Assembly (NCBI GenBank): GCA_019426215.1
Contig: CM033405.1
Coordinates: 1,465,001-1,529,000 of the forward strand
DNA from: Buddleja alternifolia
Lineage: Eukaryota; Streptophyta; Magnoliopsida; Lamiales; Scrophulariaceae
Direction: 5' to 3'
Length of the DNA: 64,000 nt
Every line of letters starts with the position of its first letter. Positions within the stretch are counted from its first letter, which is position 1. The position numbers and the translations under genes are program-made. Below, in pieces: positions 34,300 through 46,501 of the stretch. Below the pieces are notes generated by a model. It saw nothing but the letters and a program-made list of their open reading frames with translations, was not told where the DNA came from and ran no database searches.

Positions 34300-34600
34300 A
34301 AAAAGGACAAAGGTGGAAAAGATGAACAGTAACTAAAATAATAGCCACATGTGGCCAAAAACGAAACAGTAGAAAAGTACAATAATTGCTGCTCTGAATT
34401 TATTGTTTTGTCTGAAGTTGAATTATTGCTTCTTTTATTTTGGCTGAAGCTTTGTCCGTTTGCTGAATTATTGTCCATGTAAAGTTGGTGAATTTATTGC
34501 TCTTGTCTGGAATTCAATGCCTTTGTCCTGATACTGAATTATTGCTCCTTTTCTGAAGATGAAGAATTATTGCTACTAAAGCCTTCACTATTTATGCTTT
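34300..34600. repeat. Degenerate TGAATTATTG repeats in EPRV-1 non-coding region
   Basis: About six copies of GAATTATTG or GAATTTATTG, most followed by CT/TC-rich spacer and often preceded by CTGAA, occur between 34390 and 34575. They lie just past the last viral ORF, where pararetroviruses hold promoter and leader sequences. Confidence 0.6.
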
Positions 34601-34603
34601 GAT

Positions 34604-34938
34604 TTATGGACTTTCTATTTCTGAACTTGATACTCCAAAGTCTGGTGCATATACTGGAGAACATTCCACACTTGTCAATGCTTTAGTTCCTTGAAACCAT
34701 ATCCGATGATAAACTCGATCTTTAGCGGGAATGAAAATACTATGATGCAGCTCTTGAAACAAAAGTTGAAATTTTGTAGCTGAATCTGTGTTTAACATAT
34801 ATTTTCGTTACTCCTTTCGACGAGTTTCAACTGCTAGTTTCATCTCTGCTATATCTGAAATGGGATTGGCTGCTTCGTGATATAACCAGAATACGTCTGA
34901 AGCTGGTTCTCTTTTTTCAAAAGATTCGTGTATCCAAT
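34604..34938 (-). pseudogene. EPRV-1 last ORF, distal part beyond the Copia insertion
   Basis: The frame on the minus strand directly beyond the Copia element stays open except for one stop near 34812 and then runs to 34604 (64 residues from its internal Met). Its composition (FWLYHEAANPISDIAE, FQELHHSIFIPAKDRVYHRI) is protein-like, and it is the continuation of the ORF cut at 39991. I cannot name its function; by position it is the C-terminal part of the viroplasmin/transactivator-like protein. Confidence 0.55.
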
Positions 34939-34943
34939 AAAAT

Positions 34944-35196
34944 TATTAAGAATAGTTAAAAGTTGCTAGTTATAGTTGAAGAGTTGTTAGTTGGTTTAAC
35001 TTTTTTGGTATGCAGCTATTGTCAGAAATGCTAACTCAGCATGTTAGGTACAATTCCAGATATATATTTCTGGATCTTTCTTTTCTTTTGTAATTAGAAT
35101 TCATTATTCAATTTCTTCATCAATTAGAGTCTCTTTTCTCTCTTCTTCTGCATCTTTGATCTCCATCTCTACCATGGAGAATTTGTCTTCTCAACA
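34944..35196 (+). repeat. 5' LTR of Copia-1
   Basis: 253 bp, ending directly before the primer-binding site. The internal TATATATTTCTGG near 35060-35072 could be part of its promoter. Confidence 0.95.
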
Positions 35197-35208
35197 TGGT
35201 ACCAGAGC
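35197..35208 (+). other. Primer-binding site of Copia-1
   Basis: TGGTACCAGAGC, one change from the complement of initiator tRNA-Met, directly adjoining the 5' LTR. Confidence 0.9.
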
Positions 35209-35324
35209 AGTGATTACACTGTTCGATAGGTTTCAATTTAACTCTTTCGATCAAATCCTGGATCGCTTCCGCACTATTTTTCATATTCATCCTCTCTCTG
35301 TTTTTTTTCTTCAATCTTGTTTCC

Positions 35325-38300
35325 ATGGTGGATCCTTTAACACAATAATCAACATCTTCAACGGCGATTACATCTCAGAATTCAACTCCAGTTATAGATT
35401 TTCAGAATCCTCTCTTTTTACACCCATCCGACACGCCTAAATTGGATCTTGTTACAGAAGTTCTTCAAGTCTCAGAAAATTACAAAGTATGGAGCCGAGA
35501 GATGATTGTAGCGCTTGAGGCGAAAAAGAAGATCGGATTTATAGACGGATCTTGCAAGATTCCGGAAGAAGATTCTGAAATTTATCCTCAATGGAAGAGG
35601 TATAATGCATTGGTTAAATCTTGGATTCATAGGTCAATTTCCAGAGATCTCTTACACGGTGTTGTATACTGTGATTCAGCTTTTTTGATATGGAAGGACC
35701 TCAAGGAACATTTTGATCGCATTAATGGAGCGTGATTGTATGCACTGTATAGGAAAATCAACACAATTACACAAGGAACAATTACTATTACTGAGTATTA
35801 TTCCAAACTCAGACAACTTTGGTACGAGTATGATTCTCTTACACCCTCTCCTGCCACTAGTGTATCAAAAGAGTATGTTGATTTTTGTTCACAGCTTAAG
35901 ATGATGCAGTTTTTGTTGGGATTAAACGAGTGTTATGGTACAATTAGGTCTCAGATATTGATGATGAATCCCATACCATCTCATAATCAGGTTTATTCTA
36001 TGGTTTCCAATGAAGAAACTCAGAAAGGAATAAATACTCAAGGTGTTGGTGTAGATACATCTATGGTTTTGTTGACAAATTCTTCCCAAGATAAACCTGC
36101 AAAGTTATCTGTTGTATGTGAGCATTGCAATTACACAGGACATACTAAGGATCACTGTTTCAAGATCATTGGTTATCCCCCAAACTGGGGCAGAGGTGGC
36201 AGGAAGGGTACAAGTGGTAGAAGAGGTGGATTTAGAGGAAATGGAGGAGCTGGTAGAGGTTTCAATGTCAATTCAGCAGCTTCATCTAACGAAATCCAGA
36301 TCAATACAGCTGACAATCAGCACCATGATGATATGAGACAAAATTCACAGCATACTCTGACTGCACATCAATACCAACATATCTTACAATTGCTCGGGAA
36401 CAACTCACATGATCCTACAAACCAGAACACAAACACCTCAAACCTAACAAATGCTAGTGCCAATCATGCAGGTATACTTAATACTGTTGATTATATAAGT
36501 GATTGGATCATTGATACAGGTGCAAACCAACATATGGTTTCTGACACCAAGTTTTATGAATTTTTTAGTAGTGAGCTACCCAATTTTACTACTGTTAAGT
36601 TGCCCAATGGTGTTGAGAGTGAAGTCATTTACTCTGGTACAGTGAAATTAGACACTGGCTTGATTCTTAAAAATGTGCAATATGTGCCAGACTTTAAGCA
36701 TAACTTACTGTCAGTATCAAAATTAACCAGTGATGCTAGTTTCTTTATTAATTTTTATCCAAATTTCTATGTCATACAGGAAATGTGGACTGGAATGATC
36801 AAGGGGATTGGTAGGCTTCAAAATGATCTTTATCATCTACAACCAGTTCCCCAAGATCCTTTAGTTGATGCTTTCAATAAAGTTCCTATTACTTGTAATT
36901 CTGTTGATAATAGTTTGGTCAAACCTGTTGTTCTTGATAAAACTAGGCTGTAGCATCAAAGGTTTGGACATATGTCCTTTACTAGATTTAGTTTTTTACC
37001 AGAATTGAATATCAAGGTTAATGATAATACCAAATATTGTTCTATTTGTCCTTTGGCCAAACATAGTAGGTATGTTTTTTTTGATAAAACTACCTATACC
37101 TCTTGTATTTTTGAGCTCTTGCATATAGATATATGGGGACCTTATAGGGAGCTTACCTATAATAATGAAAAGTATTTTTTGACCCTTGTTGATGATTACT
37201 CTAGGAATACTTGGGTGTTTCTCATGAAAGCTAAAACTGACATTTATGATATATTGAGGAAATTCTTTACTTATGTTGATACTCAATTTTTTGTTAAGGT
37301 AAAAAAGGTTAGAAGTGATAATGCTTGGGAATTTTTTAGTCAAGAGTGTACTGTCCTTTTTCAATCCCTTGGTATTATTCATCAGACTTCATGTGCTTAT
37401 ACACCCCAACAGAATGGAGAAAACATAGGCACATTTTGAATGTTGCTAGATCTTTAAAATTTCAATCTCATGTTCCAATGAAGTACTGGGGTGAGTGTGT
37501 TTATTGTGCTGTATATCTCATCAATAGGACACCCACTCCTCTCTTGAAAGGTAAAGCTCCTCTCACTGTTTTACATGGTAAAGCTCCATCTTATTCACAC
37601 TTGAAAGTGTTTGGTTGCCTATGCCTTGCTAAGATTATTCCACAAGCTGATAAATTTCAAATCAGGTCTAAACCTTTTGTTATGATGGGGTATTCAAATA
37701 CTCAGAAAGGTCATACATTACTTGATTTAGATTCAATTTTTTTTATTATTTCTAGAGATGTGTTGTTTTATGAGCATATATTTCCCTTTGCTCTATCTAG
37801 TAATAATAAACAGAATCAACATTTTCCTTTTCATGATGTTAGGCAATACTATGATGAGCTTGTTTCTATATACTAAAGATTCTTTTGTCCCTGATAATGT
37901 TCATTCTGATACTCATGATAATCATCTTCCTACTGGTACAAGTATTCATGTTGATAACTCATCACATGTTGATTCATCTGTTGATCTATGATCTAAGAAG
38001 ATCATCCAGGACAGTCAAACCTCCTGTTTGGAGTAAAGACTATGCTTTTTTTTTTTTTGAAGGAAATAATGTTTTTACAAGAACTAAGCATCCTCTGTCC
38101 AAATATGTTAGCTATGATAAAATTAAACCTGCATATAAATCTTTTCCAGCTTCTATTTCTGCTGAATATGTTCCTGAACATTATAATGAAGCTAAAAATG
38201 ATAAGAGATGGATTGAAGCTATGGACACAGAGATTAAAGCTCTTGAATTAAACAAAACTTGGACTATTGTTGATTTGCCTTCTGACAAGAAACCAGTAGG

Positions 38301-39660
38301 GTGTAGATGGGTTTATACAATTAAACATAAGCCAGATGGCAGTATTGAAAGATTCAAGGCTAGATTAGTTGCAAAAAGGTATACACAAAAGGAAGGTATT
38401 GACTATGTTGAAACTTTTTCTCCTGTTGCCAAACATGTTACTGTTAGGATTGTAATCTCTCTTGCAGCTATATATGGTTGGAACTTGTGGCAGATGGATG
38501 TCACAAATGCCTTTCTACAAGTGGATTTGCTTGAAGAGGTATATATATCTATCCCTCCCGGATTCAAATATACAGGTATTAACCTTTCCAATAAAGTTTA
38601 TAAGTTGAAAAAACCTCTTTATGGCTTGAAACAAGCCTTAAGACAATGGAACCAAAAGTTCACTGAAGCTGTGAATCAATTTGGTTTTACACAGTCCAAA
38701 AATGATTACTCTTTGTTTATTAAGTCCAGGGGGAGTGATATTATTGTTCTTTTTGTGTATGTGGATGCTATCTTAATAACAGGGAACAATGAGGCCTTAA
38801 TAATAGAGTGTAAGGAATATTTACATAACATTTTTCATATGAAAGACTTGGGGCAATTAAAGTACTTCCTTGGTATAGAAGTGGCAAGGTCTTCAAAGGG
38901 AATTTACATGAATCAAAGAAAATATGTTTTAGATTTGTGAAGTGATACTGGTATGATTGGAAGTAAACCAGTAGGGACACCTGTTGAGCAACATGTAAAG
39001 TATTCTGATGATTCGAATATGACAGATCCTTTGACTGACAATGTTTCTTATTTTCAAAAAATTGTTGGTAAGTTAATATATTTGTGCATTACTAGACCTG
39101 ATATTACATGTGGAGTTCAGTTGCTTAGTCAATTCATGCATAGTCCTAGACAATCTCATTATCAAGCTATGTATAGAATTCTAAGGTACTTGAAGGGTAA
39201 ACCAGGTTTGGGCTTATTAATGTCTGCTAATTCTAATCTTTCTTTGCAAGCCTTTTGTGATAGTGACTGGGCTTCTTGCCCTATGTCTAGAAAATCCTTG
39301 ACAGGTTATGCTGTGTTTCTTGGAGATTCATTGCTGTCATGGAAGTCTAAGAAACAAAATACTGTTTCTAGGAGTTCAGCAGAGGCTGAATATAGGGCCA
39401 TGGGGATAGTGACTGTAGAGGTTATGTGGATTCTCAGTATCTTTAGAGACTTGGGGATTCAAAGTTTACAACTAGCAAAGGTGTTTAGTGATAGCAGGTC
39501 AGCTCTTCAGATTGCAGCCAACCCTGTCTTCCATGAAAGGACCAAACTCTTGGAGGTGGATTGCCATTTTATAAGAGACAAAATTTAAGAAGGTGTTATT
39601 ACAACAGAGTTTATTTCTTCACAGAACAACCATCAGATCTTCTTACAAAAGCTTTAAGTA
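35325..39660 (+). pseudogene. Copia-1 GAG-POL polyprotein, broken
   Basis: The frame starts at ATG 35325. In order it shows a GAG domain (35440-36050), zinc knuckle C-X2-C-X4-H-X4-C (CEHCNYTGHTKDHC, about 36115-36160), protease DTGA (about 36515-36530), integrase with C..C, D and D motifs (36972-37430, then other frames to 37870), RT (38000-38940) and RNase H (38953-39588, with DSDWAS and SSAEAEYRA). In-frame stops are TAA 35346, TGA 35733, TAG 36951, TGA 38938 and TAA 39586. Frameshifts lie near 37430, 37870 and 37985. The RT active-site box reads YVDA (38758-38769) where family members have two aspartates, so the second catalytic Asp is lost. The element cannot make an active enzyme. Confidence 0.93.
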
Positions 39661-39732
39661 AATCCCAGTTTGACTATTTGTTGGGCAAGTTTGGCTTGTT
39701 AAATTTGTATAACTCACCAACTTGAGGGGGAG

Positions 39733-39985
39733 TATTAAGAAAAGTTAAAAGTTGCTAGTTATATTTGAAGAGTTGTTAGTTGGTTTAGCTTTTTTGGTAT
39801 GTAGCTATTGTGAGAAATGCTGACTCAGCATGTTAGGTACAAGTCCAGATATATATTTCTGGATCTTTCTTTTCTTTTGTAATTAGAATTCATTATTCAA
39901 TTTCTTCATCAATGAAAGTCTCTTTTCTCTCTTCCTCTGCATCTTTGATCTCCATCTCTACCATGGAGAATTTGTCTTCTTAACA
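39733..39985 (+). repeat. 3' LTR of Copia-1
   Basis: 253 bp following the purine tract at 39724-39732; it ends at the AAAAT duplication. About 11 differences from the 5' LTR. Confidence 0.95.
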
Positions 39986-39990
39986 AAAAT

Positions 39991-40382
39991 GCATGTCCCA
40001 TTTGAACGTTTGACTTTCCCCAATTTGGTGGTATGACTGTGACTTCAATTCGTAGAATATCTATTCCTCTAATTAGCTGAAGGCTGACTGCGTCTGCTAA
40101 ATGTCTTTCTAAATTTTTAACTTGATCTAAATCAGCAACATACAGCCTTGATACAAAACCAAAGCTTAGAAGCTGCTGGATACTGATAAAAATGCCTTCA
40201 ATCCATCCTCCTTGAAAAACTGAAGTGTCTATCTGAATGTTTGACCATGAAATATATTTAACAGTATAAAACTTTAGGTTTCCTTGCTGTCTGATTGGCT
40301 CTCCTTTCCATTGTACAAGGGTTGTGGAAGGCAGTATTCCGTCTATTCTAGTGGATACAATTAGTTGAGCTTTTTTTAGCAT
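39991..40382 (-). pseudogene. EPRV-1 last ORF, middle part, cut by Copia
   Basis: An open frame of about 130 viral codons runs on the minus strand from 40382 to the Copia insertion site, where it reads on into the LTR by chance. It lies in line with the viroplasmin ORF upstream (41261-40668), from which it is separated by about 285 bp with stops. Motifs I can see are VQWKGEPIRQQGNLKFYTVK and FGFVSRLYVADL. By position it belongs to the C-terminal half of a caulimovirus ORF VI-like protein. Confidence 0.6.
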
Positions 40383-40667
40383 TCTTCTATAGAAAACTTC
40401 TTCTGTTTATTGCCAAATTATGGTTTGTATCCCTTCAGGTAGGGATGAAACCGTTTGGGTAGGTTTAAAGAAAGTTCTAACTGCTAGGTATTGGAAGGCT
40501 TTTTGTTGTATTTATTTTGGCACTTCTATTTGGTTTGGGCTTACAACATGGGCCTGGAGGTTTTCATGTTGAACTAAAAGGTCTTGATATAATATGTTTA
40601 GGTTGGTGAATTGTTTTGTTATGGTGTCAAGATCATCTTCTAGTTGTTTAACATCTAGGCTTATAGG

Positions 40668-41261
40668 CTACTTTTCTGTTGATAGTATCTTAGGCTTTGA
40701 ATTCTCAGCATTGGGCTGAATATAAAAATTCGGGCCTAAAAGTCTTTTTCCTGCTGCTATTGCTTCGTAGAATTGCTTAAAGGGTACAAGATATCCATTT
40801 GAAACTTTCTGAATGTTTTCTAATGCGAGTTGATAATTTTCAAAAACTCCGACGGGCTGTCCTCTAATAACAAGATAAACTGCTGCTTTCTTTGCTGGAA
40901 AATTTTTATTTTCTTTTTCACAATGGTAACACAATGCGTTGAGTGCTGCTAGTTTACTACTTGAATTATGAGCTTCCCACAAAGAAGTTAGTAGTATGCT
41001 TTGATCTTCAGTAATACAGGGAGTGTCTCTAGGAGGTTTGAAATTATGTTTAACTGGAAGGGAAATTTTCTCAAACATTTTGGTTCTGAAGTATGTATTA
41101 TGGATTGCTGGATTGAAATGCTGGGTTTCAATTGAAAAAGAAGGTCTATTGTTGATTATCCGTGGGATATTAGGCCTGAAGGAAGGTCTTTGGGGTGGTC
41201 TTGTAAGAGCTGTTGAGAATGTAGGCCTGGGCTGTTGATTGCTTTCTCCTTGTGAGTCCAT
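40668..41261 (-). pseudogene. EPRV-1 viroplasmin-domain (ORF VI/TAV-like) fragment
   Basis: This 197-residue open frame begins MDSQGESNQQ, has a Pro/Arg-rich first third, and then an RNase-H-like viroplasmin fold signature: KKAAVYLVIRGQPVGVFENY followed by LALENIQKVSNGYLVPF. This is the domain that caulimovirus inclusion-body/transactivator proteins share with the N-terminus of eukaryotic RNase H1. In caulimoviruses that protein forms viral factories and promotes reinitiation on polycistronic RNA. The frame is closed by a stop at 40668, and similar-looking coding sequence continues in other frames further on. It starts shortly after the RNase H end of the polyprotein. Confidence 0.75.
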
Positions 41262-41279
41262 TCTCTGTTTCCCAAAATT

Positions 41280-44200
41280 ATAGTAATTGTCTACTCAACA
41301 AATCAGCTATACTATTATTCTTTCCTTTTATATGTTCAAATTCTACTTTATATCCATTTCCTTCTATAATATTTCTAAAATTTAACCATCTACGATTATT
41401 TTGTTTTCTAGAATTTTCATTTTTTATAAAACGTACTATAGCTTCACAGTCAGTTCTTATAGTAAATGGTTTATTTAGATAAATTCTAAAATGATCTATA
41501 GCTTTTATAACTCCTGTTATTTCATAATCTAAACTAGTCCAATTACTTCTTTCTTTATTAAAATTTCCACTAGCATAAGCTGATATTTTTTCAGTTGTTT
41601 TGGGGGAATACTTATTAGGTTTTGTTATTAATATAGCTCTTCGTCCTTCTGACGAACTATCTACTTCTATAACAATATAATCAGTTACTAAGGGTAATTC
41701 TAACGGTCCTAATTGTTTTATTGCTTCTTTTATCTTTCTTACTAACTGAGTATCTTCAGCGTTAAAATCTTTCTGTCCTGATTCCCTGTTTTCTTATATA
41801 ATGGTCCTACTAATTTACTTAAATTAGAAATAAATTTTCTAGCATAATTTAATATTCCTAGAAATGCTTGTATTTGTTTTAAGTTGTCTAGCTTATCTCG
41901 AAAACTTAATATTTTTTGAGCTATATGAGGCTGCAGGGTAATTTTTCCGTTTCCCATTTCCAATCCTAGAAAATTAATCTTTTTTTAAAAAGTTCCATTT
42001 TCTTTTTAGACACAACTATTCCATTTTCCTCTATTAACTTAAACACTTGACTTAAATGATTATGGTGTTGTTTAATATTTTCAGAGGTTATCAGAATGTC
42101 GTCTATGTATACTAAACAAAAATCTAAGAGCTTAAAAATATTATCCATAAATCTTTGAAATATTACTGAAGCATTTTTTAAACCAAAAGAAAGAACATTC
42201 CATTCGAAATGTCCTTCACTATAACTAAATGCTGTCCATTTTTTGTCTTCTTCTATCATATTAATATGATTATATTCGCTTTTTAGATCAAATTTTGAAA
42301 ATATCTTTTTGTCTTGTATTAAATTAATTAACTCTTCTTTATTAGGTATTCTATAAGCATCATCCTCTGTATTATCATTAAGTCTTTTGTAATTATAAAC
42401 TATCCTAGGTTTTCCTCTTTTTATTTCTGCATTATTTCTTACTATAAAAGCCGCAGATCTATGAGGTCTATCACTTCTCCTTATTATGCCTATTTCTATC
42501 ATGTCCTTTATTTGCGTTTTGAATTTTTTTATATTTTCGGGAGTATATTCAATTGTTGTTGTTCTTATTATTATATCAGGATTTAAAATATTTAATTTAA
42601 AGATATATTTTACTTTATTTTTTGCTAAGTCTTCTCCTATAAATCCTAACCTTTCTAACTTGTGTAAAATCTTTTCATTTTCTAAGTTTAACACTTCTAA
42701 TCCTTTTCCTAGGTTTTTAATTTCTTCATCTAATAGGACATCTAGGGTCTTTGGTTCTATATTATTTTGCTCTAGTTCTTTGAAAAAGTCTAAATGATCA
42801 GAAATACCATGTCCACCACGTTTCGCAGTTAACTCTGATTGTTTAACATATCTATTGGTTGAAAACATATAATTATGTTTGCTAATAATGATATAATTTT
42901 TTCCTATTAATAAACTACCATTTAATGCACAGATGAAATTTAGTCCTAAAAGGAATTCCTGACTTGTTATATGATCTGGGGCAATAAGTACTTGTCCTAA
43001 AGCATACTTGCTACTATAATTTCCTGAAAAATCTTTAAACTGTATTCCTGCATTAATTAATTCTTTTGTTAATTTAATTATTCTATTTTCAGTCGTCCTA
43101 CTATTAACATTATAACTTAATTGTTTTTCTAAGTTTTTTGGTATAAGACTAGAACTAATCATGCTTTTTGTACCTCCCGCATCTAAAATGGCTTTTGTTT
43201 CAACATATATATCTTGATTACGCCAAATTCGACAATCTAAAAGTACTAAGCTACTAGAACAGGGTATTTGTATTGGTGGTTCGTAAGCTGTATTTTGTAG
43301 ATGTGTCTCTTCTAATTGTTGGTTAAATTCATCAAGTTCTTCTATAACTACTCATTTTCCTTTATTTTGATTACTGTTTATTTTTTCATTATTTTTTAAT
43401 TTTAATTCTAATATTTGTATTCTTAAATCTAAATTTTCTATGTTATGGCTTAGAACTTCTATCGTTTTTAGTTTTTTACTAGGTTTAGGCGATACATCGG
43501 TTGTTATGTTATAAGCCTCTTTAGCACAAATAAAACAAATTTCATCAAAACATATATTACATTGATATCTTAAATGCATATCAAGATATAGTCTATAAAT
43601 ACTACAGGCTATACTCATAGTTCCTTTTCCATTTATATATTTATGATCACATGAATTATTCATATAAGAATATTCTATTATATTTGGAATTTCTGACCAT
43701 TTTTCACTTACTATACTATATATACTTTCATTACCATTTATATTTACTACATCTTCATCTAGTTGTTCTGCTATAGATGCTCTTTCCATATTAAATTGTC
43801 TTTTTGGGCATCTGTTAGCTAAATGTTTAGGATCTCTACAAATATAACAAGTGCATTTCCTAGTTGATGGGTTTCTAACATAATTATGGGGTTTTCTTCC
43901 ATGTTTATATTGTCTAAAACTAGATTTTGGTTTATTGGATTTTCTTAATATTTTTCGTTTTGGCTTAAAATAATTTCTTTGTCCATATTGTTGTGGAGTG
44001 TATATAGCTTTCTACAAAACTCATAAGATTGTTTTCTAATTTGTTCTCTAATGAATTCTTCTTTACACCACTCTTGAAGTTTAAAGAAAGTATATTGTAT
44101 TCTAGGTCCTATACCTAATCCTGTAAGATTACCATTGCTGTTTATCCATTCTTCATGTATTCTTTTTCCTAAATCTTGTGGCAATATTGTAAAATACCTA

Positions 44201-46160
44201 TTACATAATTTTTCGTCAAATGCTTTATTAGCTTCCGCTATTAGTCTTGTGAAATCCTGACTAAAAGGTATAATGTATTTCATGTCGGTTATAGTGAGTT
44301 GCTCTAGGTTTCTAAGTGCAGTATCTTTTATGAAAGTACTTTCTCTTCCTGGATCTATTTCTATTATTAAGGTTTTAATAAAACTAGTAAAATTGTATGG
44401 ATTATTTCCTAAGGCTTTTATTTCATTAATTTTAGCTGGATCATTTTTCTTTTTACTTTGCCAAATAGATAAAGCTGTAGGTCCTAAGTATGTTTCTAAA
44501 AAGTTAAACATATCCATATCTGCTTTTTTATTTATTTCCCAGTGTCTTACTATACATTGTTCTCATATATTTACTTCCTCTGGCCACATTTGTGGGCTTC
44601 CCAATTCAATTATTAACATGATTCCACTAATGTTTTTTTCTATGAGCTGCCTCATTCCTACATATTTTTCTGGTTGAGTTGATCCATACTCATATACTGG
44701 ATTTTTCCATTCTGGTCTTCCACTTAGTTCTACATTTCTAGCTGAAATTTCTCTATAATCTGATTCTACTCTAATTCTTTTTCCTGGATTACTACTTATA
44801 CTTGATTGACTATCGGCCATAAGAGTTATTTCGTTACTATTCTTTTCCTCATTTTTAAAGAATTTTTCAAATTCTACTTTTCCTGAGCATATATCATTTA
44901 CTAAATCAATATTATAATATTGTTTAAATTCTTTTTCAGCTGATTCTAAATTTATATCTAAATTCATCGCTTCGAAATACATTTCATCTACTAATTTTCT
45001 TAAATTATTTATCTCAAAATTTTTTGTTAATATTTCTTTTATATTCTTAGATCTGTAATCATTTTTAAGCCGACTTTCTAATTGTCTTATTTCTTCATCT
45101 ATTTCTTCTATATTTTCTTCTTCTTCATCTTCGCTTTCTATGTCAGATTCTATTTCCCAATTTGCAAATCTACTAGTTATTCTAACTTTTTCTTGTATAA
45201 TATTCATATAGCTTGTTTCAGTTTCATTATCAGTTTCTTCTTCTAGATCTTCTAAATTTTCCTTGGGATCTTGTTTTTGATAATGAAGAAATCTAATAGA
45301 AGTTTGACTTTTATTATTTGTATACATTACGCTTTCTCCTGGAATTTTAACCGTATCATTTTCTTCTAAGTGTTTGGTTAGTTCCCATTCTTCTCCATTT
45401 AAATCACTATTATCTATATTTAAGGGTTTAATCATTTTTACTCCTACTGAGGCTAATCCATCTATTATTCCATCTATATTAATTTTATATTGAGGGAAAC
45501 TATTATTAGTTACTCTTCCTAAAAGGCTATAGAAACAACTAAATTATTACCATCATATGTTTCATATCCTCTAGTTTGTAATCCTATAGTAATTTTATTA
45601 ATATCTTTAATATTTTTCATCATATTTGGAGCTACATGAAATATTCCTACATTATTATTTATATCTATTTTCATACTAGCAAATACTGCTCTCCTAGCAT
45701 CAGACCAACTTTTATCTAATTATAAAACTAAAACTTTCCCACCGGTTTCTTTCCTAGTTAATCCTTTAATTCCTATAATTATCAGTCCTAAATGTATATA
45801 TTTTTGTTTTAATTGCTTTATACATTCTTGAGTGACTAAGCTTATATTTTCCACATTTGACGTAACCTTTACTTCTTTTTCTCTGAATCTCTTAGTTAAA
45901 TATGTGTTAAAATTCATTTTTCCTACTTTATATAATGTTTTAGGTTTTAGCTTATCTAATCCTTTGTTGTTATACAAATTAAGATTTTATTTTATATCTA
46001 TTATCTCTTCTAATTCTACTTCTCTAACTGAGCTTTGACTTCCTGATCCTTTGAATATTCTTTTAGTGAAAACATTACTTATTTTTCCTTCTTCTTTCTC
46101 TTTACCTCTCGATTCATTTATAGTTCTACTAGTACCACTAAATGATCTCAACATTTTTAC
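41280..46160 (-). pseudogene. EPRV-1 polyprotein: MP, CP, zinc knuckle, PR, RT, RNase H
   Basis: Minus-strand order: a movement-protein-like region in broken frames (46160-45435, including a YIHLGLIIIGIKGLTRK stretch near 45800); an acidic linker and coat protein (45435-44563 and 44517-43945); a zinc knuckle C-X2-C-X4-H-X4-C (CYICRDPKHLANRC, about 43855-43810) and a second Cys cluster (CNICFDEICFIC, near 43555-43515) like the one known in badnavirus coat regions; a protease region (43360-43000); RT with YIDD intact (398-codon frame 43162-41966); and RNase H in broken frames (41963-41280, with ADLLSRQLL at its end). Frameshifts lie near 45450, 43945 and 41965, with stops between frames. The long open stretches mean moderate age. 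Confidence 0.85.
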
Positions 46161-46501
46161 CAATATATATATTTTTTGGGTTCCCTTTTAGGTTTTTTAG
46201 ATTCGTCTAGTGCTAGATTTGCTAATTTTTCTTCTATACTATCTTGTAAATCTCCTTTAATTACTTCAGATATTGTGTCAATTTTAGTACTTAACTTTTC
46301 TATTTTATTTTCTAACTTATTTAGCTTTTCAAATATTTGTAAGATTAAAGCGAATTGAATATTCCAAAGTTTAGGATATAATTTATCTGAACTATTTCTT
46401 TGGTAGGTAGTAAATCCTGCTTTTGTATCTAAATATTTATTTGTTAGTTCAATGACTCTTTTATATTCTAATCTAAATCTATTTTCTAATTGTTCATCCA
46501 C
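46157..46501 (-). pseudogene. EPRV-1 second small ORF (P2-like, coiled coil)
   Basis: A 114-codon frame lies directly upstream of the polyprotein region. Its central part (LQIFEKLNKLENKIEKLSTK) has heptad spacing typical of a coiled coil, and the end is Lys/Pro-rich (KKPKREPKKY). Position, size, coiled coil and basic tail match the small virion-associated, nucleic-acid-binding protein of badnaviruses. There is no ATG at its start; it opens on GTG, overlapping the end of the preceding frame. Confidence 0.55.

Larger units (their letters stand above)
34944..39985 (+). mobile_element. Copia LTR retrotransposon nested in EPRV-1
   Basis: A complete 5042-bp element lies between 253-bp LTRs (34944-35196 and 39733-39985) that begin TATTAAGAA and end CAACA or TAACA. 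It is flanked by a perfect 5-bp duplication AAAAT (34939-34943, 39986-39990). A primer-binding site TGGTACCAGAGC follows the 5' LTR and a purine tract GAGGGGGAG precedes the 3' LTR. The LTRs differ at about 11 of 253 sites (about 4%), so the insertion is younger than the virus it interrupts but not new. The gene order GAG, protease, integrase, RT, RNase H is that of Copia. Coding breaks make it non-autonomous. Confidence 0.97.

Noticed and set aside
36996..37382. 128-codon minus-strand frame inside Copia-1
   Set aside because: It is antisense to the integrase region and has no independent support.
42486..42797. 103-codon plus-strand frame inside EPRV-1
   Set aside because: It is a shadow of the RT frame on the minus strand; Phe/Ser-rich composition reflects the reverse complement of Lys/Glu codons.
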